Positions 57,528 through 64,000 of a stretch of DNA of 64,000 bases are shown here, piece by piece. The stretch's first letter is position 1. Each line of letters starts with the position of its first letter. Location: positions 52,990 to 116,989 of the forward strand of contig JAHEZJ010000013.1 of NCBI GenBank assembly GCA_023251135.1, given 5' to 3'. Both the position numbers and the translations under genes were made by a program. Under the pieces are notes generated by a model. That model made no database searches. It saw only the letters and a program-made list of their open reading frames with translations, and was not told the origin of the DNA. Source of the stretch: Flavobacterium sp. (GTDB lineage Bacteria; Bacteroidota; Bacteroidia; Flavobacteriales; Flavobacteriaceae).

Positions 57528-59282
57528 CTAGTTGGCCACAGCAAATTGAGAGTCGTACAGATTTTTGTAATAACCGTCGGTTTTAAGGAGTAATTCGTGA
57601 TGCGTTCCCTGTTCTACGATCAAGCCTTTATCCATCACCACAATTTTGTCGGCGTTTACAATGGTTGCCAAACGGTGCGCGATGATGATCGAAGTTCTGC
57701 CTTTGGTAATGGTTTCGGTCGCACGCTGAATCAATTCTTCAGAATAAGTGTCTATGGATGATGTTGCTTCGTCGAGAATTAAAATACTCGGGTTGCTGAC
57801 ATATGATCTTAAAAAGGCAATTAACTGACGCTGACCAGATGAAAGCATTACGCCACGTTCTTTTACATCAAAATCATAATTGTCGGGCAAACTCATGATG
57901 AAATCGTGGACTCCAATTTTTTTGGCAGCCTCTAAAACCTGATCGCGCGTAATTTCGGGATTGTGTAAAGTAATGTTGTTGTAAATGGTATCGGCAAATA
58001 AAAAGACATCTTGTAAAACCACGGCAATTTGCTTTCGCAGGGATGCCAAAGTATAATTTTCGATATTATGTCCGTCAATGCAAATGGTACCGCTGTTGAT
58101 CTCGTAGAAACGATTCAATAAATTGATAATAGTTGACTTTCCAGCACCTGTCGAACCTACAATGGCAACAGTTTGCCCTGATGCGACAGATAAATCAATT
58201 CCTTTTATCACTTCTTCTTCCGGAATATAACTGAAGCGGACGTCTTTAAATTCGATGCTTCCTTCGAAAATTGGGGCTTCGATCGTTCCGGTATCCTGAA
58301 TATGATCCTGAGTATCGATAATATCAAACACACGATTGGCAGCAATCATCCCTAATTGCATCTCGTTGAATTTATCCGCAATCTGACGTAGTGGATTGAA
58401 CAGCATTCCAATAAACATGGTGTACGAAAACAAATCTCCAAAAGTGGTAAAATGATCTCCGTTCAGAATTTTAAAGCCACCATAAACCACAACCAATCCC
58501 AAAGTAATGGAAGAGATGATATCTGCAATCGGGAAAAATATCGAGTTGTATAAAATGGTTTTGATCCAGGCAACTCTGTGTTTGTTGTTGATTTCTTTGA
58601 AGTTATCGGCTTCGATTTGTTCGCGGTTAAAAAGCTGTACGATTTTCATTCCCGTAACACGTTCCTGCACGAAAGAGTTCATGTTGGCAATCTGCGTGCG
58701 GACTTCTTCAAAAGCGACCTGCATTTTACGCTGAAAAATTCGGGTAATGTACACCAGAATTGGCATGGCAACTACTACGATCCATGTTAATTTCCAGTTC
58801 ATGTAAAACATAAAAATAAGGACCACCAGCATTTTCATCAAATCACTGATGATCATAAAAAGCCCCTGGCTAAAAATACGAGCGATGGACTCAATGTCTG
58901 AAACGGATCTTGTTACCAATTGTCCTACGGGTACAAGGTCAAAATACTTCATTCTGAAGCTCAGTATGTGTTTGAAAAGTTTGGTACGGATGTCTTTTAC
59001 AATGTCCTGTCCAAGCCAGTTGGCCCAGTAAACAAAATAAAACTGAGAGAATACTTCCATCAATAGAACAACTCCCATTAAGATGATGTAAAGAAGTAAA
59101 CCTTCTTTGTCATGCGTCTTGATATAGCCGTCGACGGTTTCTTTTAATAAGTACGGACGAAGGGCTGCAAAAATAGAGAGCGAAACAGCAAAAATAATAA
59201 CGCCGTAGTAACGCCATTTATAAGGTTTGGTATATTTTAAAATTCGTTTGAATAATCCGGTATCAAATGCTTTTGCTTTCAT
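57528..59282 (-). CDS. ABC transporter, permease-ATPase fusion (MsbA-like exporter half)
   Basis: 584 residues, a single-chain half-transporter. Transmembrane domain (residues about 20-320, six helices) and ATPase domain with Walker A GSTGAGKST, Q-loop VVLQDVFLFADTI, signature LSSGQRQ (Ser for the usual second Gly) and Walker B ILILDEATSS, then the switch His in IIIAHRLATIV. Likely homodimeric and exporting lipid or a hydrophobic compound; MsbA-like annotation is by general similarity only. Its start is 69 bases downstream of truA, and the gap is filled by a heptamer repeat. Confidence 0.93.
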   Translation of the reverse strand: MKAKAFDTGLFKRILKYTKPYKWRYYGVIIFAVSLSIFAALRPYLLKETVDGYIKTHDKEGLLLYIILMGVVLLMEVFSQFYFVYWANWLGQDIVKDIRTKLFKHILSFRMKYFDLVPVGQLVTRSVSDIESIARIFSQGLFMIISDLMKMLVVLIFMFYMNWKLTWIVVVAMPILVYITRIFQRKMQVAFEEVRTQIANMNSFVQERVTGMKIVQLFNREQIEADNFKEINNKHRVAWIKTILYNSIFFPIADIISSITLGLVVVYGGFKILNGDHFTTFGDLFSYTMFIGMLFNPLRQIADKFNEMQLGMIAANRVFDIIDTQDHIQDTGTIEAPIFEGSIEFKDVRFSYIPEEEVIKGIDLSVASGQTVAIVGSTGAGKSTIINLLNRFYEINSGTICIDGHNIENYTLASLRKQIAVVLQDVFLFADTIYNNITLHNPEITRDQVLEAAKKIGVHDFIMSLPDNYDFDVKERGVMLSSGQRQLIAFLRSYVSNPSILILDEATSSIDTYSEELIQRATETITKGRTSIIIAHRLATIVNADKIVVMDKGLIVEQGTHHELLLKTDGYYKNLYDSQFAVAN

Positions 59283-59293
59283 TTATTTATTGA

Positions 59294-59356
59294 GGCATTA
59301 AGCATTAAGCATCAGGCTTTAGGCTTATTGCCTATGGCCTATAGCCTAAAGCTATA
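59294..59356. repeat. Heptamer repeat with hairpin overlapping the truA stop
   Basis: Nine 7-base units in phase (GGCATTA, AGCATTA, GGCTTTA, GGCTTAT, TGCCTAT and so on). GCTTTAGGCT (59316-59325) and AGCCTAAAGC (59343-59352) are complementary, so the array can form a hairpin. Its last unit contains the truA stop codon. Confidence 0.82.
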
Positions 59357-60086
59357 TATAATCGTAATCAATTTCGGTTAAATACAATCCGTGTGCCGGT
59401 ACCGAAAAACCGGCTTTTTCCCTGCTTTTACTGGCGATAATATTTTCAAGATCGTCCAGAGAAATTTTATGCAAACCAATATTTACTAATGTTCCAACAA
59501 TTGCGCGAACCATATTTCGAAGAAAACGATTGGCCGAAATGGTAAATATCAGCTTATTGTTTTCCTGTTTCCAGTAGGCCTCAAAAACCGTGCAATCAAA
59601 AGTGTTGACATCTGTATTTACTTTCGAAAAACACTGGAAGTCGGTGTGGAGCAGTAAAATTTTCGCAGCTTCATTCATCAAATCTACATCTAATTTTTGA
59701 TTAAAGTACCAACTCAATTCTTCTAAAAACGGATTTTTAACAGTGTTGATGTGGTATTCATAGGTTCTTCTGGTGGCATCAAATCGGCAATGCGCGTCAT
59801 CGTGAACCGGAAGTATATTAAAAATAGCAATGTCTTTTGGTAAATAGGAATTGAGTTTATGAATCAAAGTTGGAACCTCCAATGGAGTTTCAACATCAAA
59901 ATGGCCATACATTTCCTGTGCATGAACTCCGGTATCCGTTCGTCCCGCACCCATTACATTTATAGGTGTGTTTAATAAAATAGAAAGTGCTTTGTTTAAA
60001 GTTTCCTGAACAGAAGACGCGTTGGGCTGAAACTGCCACCCATGATAATGTGTTCCGTTGTAAGCAAATTGAATAAAATATCTCAA
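59352..60086 (-). CDS. truA: tRNA pseudouridine(38-40) synthase TruA
   Basis: Forms pseudouridine at tRNA positions 38-40. 244 residues with MRYFIQFAYNGTHYHGWQFQ start and the catalytic Asp51 in MGAGRTDTGVHAQE; DATRRTYEYHI and FLRNMVRAIVGTLVNIG are also typical. No ATG fits the N-terminus; the conserved start is TTG at 60086. The TTG is inside the first unit of the octamer repeat that covers the upstream region, and a TACCTTTG box lies 26 bases before it. The stop lies in a heptamer unit, so both ends of the gene touch repeats. Confidence 0.93.
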   Translation of the reverse strand: MRYFIQFAYNGTHYHGWQFQPNASSVQETLNKALSILLNTPINVMGAGRTDTGVHAQEMYGHFDVETPLEVPTLIHKLNSYLPKDIAIFNILPVHDDAHCRFDATRRTYEYHINTVKNPFLEELSWYFNQKLDVDLMNEAAKILLLHTDFQCFSKVNTDVNTFDCTVFEAYWKQENNKLIFTISANRFLRNMVRAIVGTLVNIGLHKISLDDLENIIASKSREKAGFSVPAHGLYLTEIDYDYI

Positions 60087-60306
60087 AGTAAAGGTTCAAA
60101 GGTTCAGAGTGGCAAAGGTACGAAGGTTTTTTTAAAAAAGGGGCTGAGGTTCTGAGGGACTAAGGTTCTAAGGTTTTTTTTGAAGGTTCTAAGGTGCTGA
60201 GATACTCAGGTTCTAAGGTCTTTCTTTATGAGGTTTGATTTTTTTAAGTTACTTAGTGTCTCAGTATCTTAGAACCTTAGCATCTTAGTTTCTCAGTACC
60301 TCTGGC
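60081..60306. repeat. Long octamer repeat, inverted arms, upstream of truA
   Basis: Units of eight bases in three phase blocks: 60081-60128 (TCTCAAAG, TAAAGGTT, CAAAGGTT ...), 60146-60177 and 60183-60222 (GGTTCT-AA type), then, after a 28-base spacer, the reverse-complement type from 60251 to 60306 (ACTTAGTG, TCTCAGTA, TCTTAGAA, CCTTAGCA ...). Left and right halves can fold back on each other. The first unit contains the truA start codon. A hairpin TCTGGC-TTTA-GCCAGA (60301-60316) closes the right end. Confidence 0.85.
60113..60120 (-). promoter_or_regulatory. Candidate -7 box TACCTTTG of truA inside an octamer unit
   Basis: CAAAGGTA on the plus strand, i.e. TACCTTTG on the minus strand, exactly one octamer unit long, 26 bases before the TTG start of truA. 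The octamer repeat itself therefore supplies a consensus -7 element. Confidence 0.45.
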
Positions 60307-60365
60307 TTTAGCCAGAAACTGTTAAAACCCAAAATGCCAACCGCAGTTGACAGACTAAAAAATCG

Positions 60366-60380
60366 TGTCAGAAATTGACA
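60366..60380. promoter_or_regulatory. Palindrome TGTCAGAAATTGACA, candidate operator
   Basis: A five-base inverted repeat with a five-base centre, 130 bases upstream of the flotillin-like gene. Stress-type operators in Bacteroidota often look like this, but no specific regulator can be named. Confidence 0.35.
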
Positions 60381-60480
60381 ATTCTAACGATGGAGAAGGA
60401 ATCAAATTTTAACTTTTTTAAGTAAAAATTAATAAGAGTTAAATTTTAAAATTTTTCATTTTAACAGGAAGTATTTCTCC

Positions 60481-60488
60481 TATGTTTG
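60481..60488 (+). promoter_or_regulatory. Candidate -7 box TATGTTTG of the flotillin-like gene
   Basis: Exact TAnnTTTG, 21 bases before the ATG at 60510; leader of about 15 bases. No -33 match at standard spacing. Confidence 0.5.
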
Positions 60489-60509
60489 TAATACTAAAAT
60501 ATTAAAACT

Positions 60510-62426
60510 ATGAATGAAATTACTTCTTATTGGTGGATAATTTTAATCTTATTTGCCATTGTTTTTTACAAATTTATTTTGCGTGTATTTTTCGGAATGG
60601 TTATGGTTCCGGAAAATAAAATTGGTTTGGTAACCAAGAAATTTGTTTTGTTCGGAGCTGATAAATCGCTTCCTGATGGGCGTATTATCGCTACAAAAGG
60701 AGAAGCCGGTTATCAGGCACAAACACTTGCTCCGGGTTTGTACTGGGGAATGTGGATCTGGCAATATTCAATTGATATGACCGGATTTACGGTTATTCCG
60801 GAAGGTAAAATTGGATTGGTTTTAAGTAAAGACGGGCAGGAGATTCCAACCGGAAGAATCCTGGCAAGAAGAGTGGACAGTGATAATTTTCAGGACGCTA
60901 CTTCTTTTTTAAACAATGGCGGACAAAAAGGACGTCAGACGGCATTTATTACAACAGGATCGTATCGTATTAATACCTTTTTGTTTGAAATTATAATTGC
61001 AGATCAGATCAAGATTTATGAGAATATGATTGGTATTGTGACCGCTCTTGACGGAGAGCCTATTCCGCAGGGACAAATTGCCGGGAAGTTTGTGGAAGGG
61101 CACAATAACTTTCAGGACTTTGATCAATTTTTGGACAAAGGAGGAAATCGTGGTCTGCAGCCTCAGGTAATGCTGGCTGGATCGTACTACATTAATACAT
61201 GGGGAATCTTAATCGAACAAAATCCGATGACAGATGTGCCTATCGGATATGTTGGTGTGGTGATTTCTTATATTGGAGAAGACGGTCAGGATGTTACAGG
61301 AGATACTTTTAAACACGGAAATATTGTTTCAAAAGGACAACGAGGTGTTTGGATGGAGCCTTTTGGACCGGGGAAATATGCCTTGAACAAGTACACGACC
61401 AAACTGGAACCCGTGCCAACAACTAATTTAGTTTTAAACTGGGCAAATGCACGTAGTGAATCGCATGATTTAGATAAAAACCTGTCTACGATTACAGTTC
61501 GTTCGAAAGACGGTTTCCCTTTTAATCTTGACGTAGCGCAGATTATCCATGTACCGGCAAATGAGGCTCCAAAAGTAATTGCGCGTTTTGGAAGCATGAA
61601 CAATCTGGTTTCTCAGGTTTTAGAGCCTACCATTGGTAATTATTTCAGAAACTCGGCTCAGGACAGTGATGTAATTTCTTTCTTAAGTACGAGAAAAGAA
61701 CGTCAGGAATCTGCTAAGAATCACATAAAATTAGTACTTGACGAATATAATGTTAATGCTGTTGATACCTTGATTGGAGATATTGTTCCGCCGGATTCGC
61801 TGATGAAAACCTTAACGGACAGGAAGCTGGCTGAAGAAGAACAAAAAACCTACCAAACCCAAAGAATGGCTCAGGAACAGCGTCAGGGAATGGAAAAAGA
61901 AACGGCAATTGCAGATATGCAGAAAGAGATTGTACGCGCTTCGCAAAGTGTTGAAATTGCACAGCGTACTGCCGATGCGACCGTTAAGAAAGCAGAAGGT
62001 GACGCCACCAGTTTAAAACTGAATGTGAACGCTGAAGCCGAAGCAACTAAAATGCGTGCAAATGCTGAGGCAGAAGCAACGAAAGCAAGAGCAGGTGCAC
62101 AGGCCGAAGCGACCAAATTGAATGCAAGCGCGGAGGCAGAGCGTATCTCAAAAACCGGTTTGGCCGAAGCAGAGAAAATTATGGCTGTTGGTAAATCGAC
62201 AGCAGAATCGTACCAACTGCAAGTTAGCGCGATGGGTGGCGATAATTTTACCAGATACAAAGTAACCGAAGAGATTGGTAAAGGAAATATCAAAGTAATT
62301 CCTGATGTACTAATCACCGGAAATGGCGGTTCTGATGGTTCTATTAGTGGTTTACTTGGGTTAAAACTCATGGAAATGATGGATACCAAAGACCTAAAAG
62401 AAACAAAACCACCCAAAAAAGGATAA
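60510..62426 (+). CDS. Flotillin-like SPFH protein with four N-terminal internal repeats
   Basis: 638 residues, membrane-anchored by residues 8-30 (WWIILILFAIVFYKFILRVF). Four similar modules of about 70 residues follow: 35-90 (VPENKIGLVTKK), 95-165 (VIPEGKIGLVLSKDGQEIPT) and 168-237 (MIGIVTALDGEPIPQGQI), both with NFQD...FL..GG..G and GSY.IN, and a degenerate fourth at 241-300 (VPIGYVGVVISYIGEDGQD). The SPFH core follows (about 300-430), then an Ala/Glu-rich coiled coil (about 450-580, AEAEATKMRANAEAEATKAR). Flotillins organise membrane domains. Plus-strand, alone, with its own terminator. The repeated N-terminus is unusual. Confidence 0.88.
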   Translation: MNEITSYWWIILILFAIVFYKFILRVFFGMVMVPENKIGLVTKKFVLFGADKSLPDGRIIATKGEAGYQAQTLAPGLYWGMWIWQYSIDMTGFTVIPEGKIGLVLSKDGQEIPTGRILARRVDSDNFQDATSFLNNGGQKGRQTAFITTGSYRINTFLFEIIIADQIKIYENMIGIVTALDGEPIPQGQIAGKFVEGHNNFQDFDQFLDKGGNRGLQPQVMLAGSYYINTWGILIEQNPMTDVPIGYVGVVISYIGEDGQDVTGDTFKHGNIVSKGQRGVWMEPFGPGKYALNKYTTKLEPVPTTNLVLNWANARSESHDLDKNLSTITVRSKDGFPFNLDVAQIIHVPANEAPKVIARFGSMNNLVSQVLEPTIGNYFRNSAQDSDVISFLSTRKERQESAKNHIKLVLDEYNVNAVDTLIGDIVPPDSLMKTLTDRKLAEEEQKTYQTQRMAQEQRQGMEKETAIADMQKEIVRASQSVEIAQRTADATVKKAEGDATSLKLNVNAEAEATKMRANAEAEATKARAGAQAEATKLNASAEAERISKTGLAEAEKIMAVGKSTAESYQLQVSAMGGDNFTRYKVTEEIGKGNIKVIPDVLITGNGGSDGSISGLLGLKLMEMMDTKDLKETKPPKKG

Positions 62427-62482
62427 TAAGTTATAGTCCTGAAAGGTGACTGTGTTTTTTACTGAAATACCTAACATCTAAT

Positions 62483-62519
62483 AAATCCGATTCGTTTTTT
62501 ACGAGTTGGATTTTTTTTT
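62483..62519 (+). terminator. Terminator of the flotillin-like gene
   Basis: AAATCCGATTCGT pairs imperfectly with ACGAGTTGGATTT (two internal mismatches), loop T5, followed by nine T. 57 bases past the stop. Confidence 0.75.
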
Positions 62520-62545
62520 GATTGTGAGATGTGAAATGTAAAAAA

Positions 62546-62630
62546 ACTTAGAACCTTAGTATCTTAGCGCCTTAGCACCTTTTAAAAAAACCTTTGTACC
62601 TTTGCCCCTCTGAACCTCTTTACCTACTAA
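62546..62630. repeat. Octamer repeat running to the start codon of the phosphoesterase gene
   Basis: Ten and a half units in exact 8-base phase: four of CTTAG type (ACTTAGAA, CCTTAGTA ...), two A-rich, then TTGTACCT, TTGCCCCT, CTGAACCT, CTTTACCT; the next unit, ACTAAATG, ends in the ATG. It is nearly the reverse complement of the truA upstream array. TACCTTTG at 62597-62604 is a consensus -7 box. Confidence 0.87.
62597..62604 (+). promoter_or_regulatory. Candidate -7 box TACCTTTG within octamer repeat
   Basis: Matches TAnnTTTG, 26 bases before the ATG at 62631, the same distance as in truA. The -33 position holds TTAG at 62572-62575 with a 21-base spacer, a partial match. Confidence 0.45.
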
Positions 62631-63125
62631 ATGAAAAAAATTCTTCTGCTTTCGGATACGCACAGTCATATTGATGATACCATTTTAAAATACGTTGCTC
62701 AGGCTGATGAAGTGTGGCATGCGGGAGATATTGGCGATCTGAATGTTACGGATACCATTAAAAAGTTGAAACCGCTTCGTTGTGTGTATGGTAATATTGA
62801 TGACGCACAGGCGCGATTGGAATTTCCTTTACACAATCGGTTTTTATGTGAGGATGTTTCGGTCTGGATTACGCATATTGGAGGATATCCGGGAAAGTAT
62901 AATCCTAATATAAAAGAAGAAATGGCACTGAATCCGCCCAAACTATTCATTTGCGGGCATTCACATATACTGAAGGTTATGTTTGATAAAAAAAATAATC
63001 TGTTGCATATGAATCCCGGTGCAGCTGGAAAAAGTGGGTTTCATCAGGTCCGAACGATGTTGCGATTTGTAATTGACGGTGATAAAATTAAGGACCTGGA
63101 GATTGTAGAAATCGGGAAGAAATAA
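62631..63125 (+). CDS. YfcE/MJ0936-type metallophosphoesterase
   Basis: 164 residues of the small calcineurin-like phosphoesterase family: ILLLSDTHSHIDD, ADEVWHAGDIGD, VYGNIDD, VWITHIGGYPGKYN and LFICGHSHI, i.e. all five metal-ligand motifs. Characterised relatives hydrolyse phosphodiesters in vitro, native substrate unknown. Cytoplasmic. The 5' region is an octamer repeat array ending at the start codon. Confidence 0.92.
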   Translation: MKKILLLSDTHSHIDDTILKYVAQADEVWHAGDIGDLNVTDTIKKLKPLRCVYGNIDDAQARLEFPLHNRFLCEDVSVWITHIGGYPGKYNPNIKEEMALNPPKLFICGHSHILKVMFDKKNNLLHMNPGAAGKSGFHQVRTMLRFVIDGDKIKDLEIVEIGKK

Positions 63126-63132
63126 ACTTGAC

Positions 63133-64000
63133 TTAAAGCGGTAAAGGGACCTGAATTTTGATAAAAGTTCCTTCGCCTTTTTTTGAGGTAATCGAGATAG
63201 TTCCTTTGTATTTCTTGATTCGGGCCCTGATTCGGTTGAGACCAAAACCTTCAACATGGTTTAGTTTTTCGGTTTCAAAACCTTTTCCGTTGTCCTGAAT
63301 TACAATGAGAAATTGGTTGTTTTTTTCGGATAAGGAAATTTTAGCTTTTTGCGCGTCACTGTGTTTGATGATGTTGTTGAATAGCTCTGTCACAATAAAA
63401 TAAAGCTTCATTTCAAATTTTTCGGTGTATCTTTTTTTAGTCGGAATGGCACTTGAAAATTCAAAATGAATATGCGAATTGGAGTTTCTTTCACATAAAT
63501 CTTCCAGGGCATAAATTAAGCCAAAGCGAACCAGAAGGGTAGGAACCAGATCGTGCGAAGCATCCCTTAAAAGATCATGGGCTTCCTGCAAAATAGCTTT
63601 TGCTTTCTTAATCTCGTCGGATTCTATATTGTTTTGTGTTGTAAAAGTTTTTAAGTGAAGTCCGACAGAAGAGACCAAAGAGTTTATGTTGTCGTGCAAA
63701 AACGATGCGATTTTTTTTCGTTCTACCTCCTGGCTGTCGATAGCGGCATTAATTACGTTTAGCAATATTTTTTGTTTGATCTCTTTTCGTTTTATTTTTT
63801 GCTTCAGTTTATTGTTCTGATAGAAAAAATAGAACAGGAAGAATAACAAGATTACCAGTACAATCGACAAGCTGATGATTTGTTTGTTTCGTATGTTTTC
63901 TGAAGGAGAAGTGCTGTTTTCTTGCGAATTTTCGGCAACTGCAATAGTTGTCTTTTCAGAAGCCGTTTTCTGCTGAGAAGCTGCAAGGCTGCTATTTAAA
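63133..64000 (-). CDS. NarX/LuxR-type sensor histidine kinase, 5' end beyond window
   Basis: The frame is open to base 64000 with no start in the window; 288 full codons plus stop are visible. The order is a low-complexity Ser/Ala-rich extracytoplasmic segment (LNSSLAASQQKTASEKTTIA), one transmembrane helix (SLSIVLVILLFFLFYFFYQN), HisKA_3 with the acceptor His in RKKIASFLHDNINSLVSSVG, and a HATPase domain with ELFNNIIKHS, VIQDNGKGF and GFGLNRIRARIKKYKG. A cognate NarL/LuxR-type response regulator would be expected next to it, but is not in this window. The N-terminal sensor, often TPR-containing in Bacteroidota, is outside. Confidence 0.88.
   Translation of the reverse strand, partial: LNSSLAASQQKTASEKTTIAVAENSQENSTSPSENIRNKQIISLSIVLVILLFFLFYFFYQNNKLKQKIKRKEIKQKILLNVINAAIDSQEVERKKIASFLHDNINSLVSSVGLHLKTFTTQNNIESDEIKKAKAILQEAHDLLRDASHDLVPTLLVRFGLIYALEDLCERNSNSHIHFEFSSAIPTKKRYTEKFEMKLYFIVTELFNNIIKHSDAQKAKISLSEKNNQFLIVIQDNGKGFETEKLNHVEGFGLNRIRARIKKYKGTISITSKKGEGTFIKIQVPLPL

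Overview
The window is a 64 kb stretch of a Bacteroidota chromosome, most probably Flavobacterium or a close relative. The DNA is AT-rich. Several genes carry the Bacteroidota -7 promoter box TAnnTTTG. A secreted nuclease ends in a type IX secretion (T9SS) sorting domain, there is an outer-membrane-protein-type TonB-dependent receptor, lipoproteins have short Bacteroidota lipoboxes, and a bacillithiol gene (bshB1) is present. No rRNA, phage, insertion sequence, CRISPR array or plasmid function was seen.

Layout. 0-13 kb, all minus strand: a 3'-truncated acyl-CoA ligase, a small secreted protein, a TonB-dependent receptor, purL, a T9SS-secreted DNase and a beta-helix lipoprotein. 13-15.6 kb, plus strand: a hotdog thioesterase and isochorismate synthase (menaquinone branch), bshB1 and tRNA-His. 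16-28 kb, mostly minus: zinc metallopeptidase, a 1350-residue hybrid sensor kinase, a membrane protein, an aldehyde dehydrogenase, an RluA-type pseudouridine synthase, panB, an SH3 protein and L-serine ammonia-lyase. 28-32 kb, plus: a cation/proton antiporter followed by DUF2625, SUKH and VOC proteins. 32-49.8 kb is an accessory-looking run of small single-domain proteins (three GNATs, two SRPBCC, three DUF1801, DUF1772, LOG, MBL-fold, serine hydrolase, racemase, PhzF, arginase-like) with an M14 carboxypeptidase in the middle. 50-54.6 kb holds a TPM protein, a DUF2314-ankyrin protein and a tight four-gene operon (SPFH, zinc ribbon, coiled-coil/zinc-ribbon, DUF6620-like) resembling the Bacillus ydjFGHI PspA-partner module. 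55-64 kb: lpdA, an orphan HNH/NUMOD-like protein, an MsbA-like ABC exporter, truA, a flotillin-like protein with internal N-terminal repeats, a YfcE-like phosphoesterase and a 5'-truncated histidine kinase.

The least explained layer is intergenic. At least eleven loci carry degenerate tandem repeats with a strict 7- or 8-base period, several abutting or overlapping start and stop codons (32521-32625, 24204-24338, 59294-59356, 60081-60306, 62546-62630). Separate REP-like inverted-repeat families occur at 4934-5028, 54703-54980, 56712-56757 and 39537-39747. A decayed duplicate of a GNAT-plus-small-ORF pair lies at 45183-45370.

Starts were moved inward from the longest reading frame where an internal ATG fits the family better (purL, panB, thioesterase, SRPBCC proteins, GNAT, HNH protein). 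truA appears to use TTG and the coiled-coil/zinc-ribbon gene GTG. Domain and family names come from recognising motifs by eye; no database search was run.
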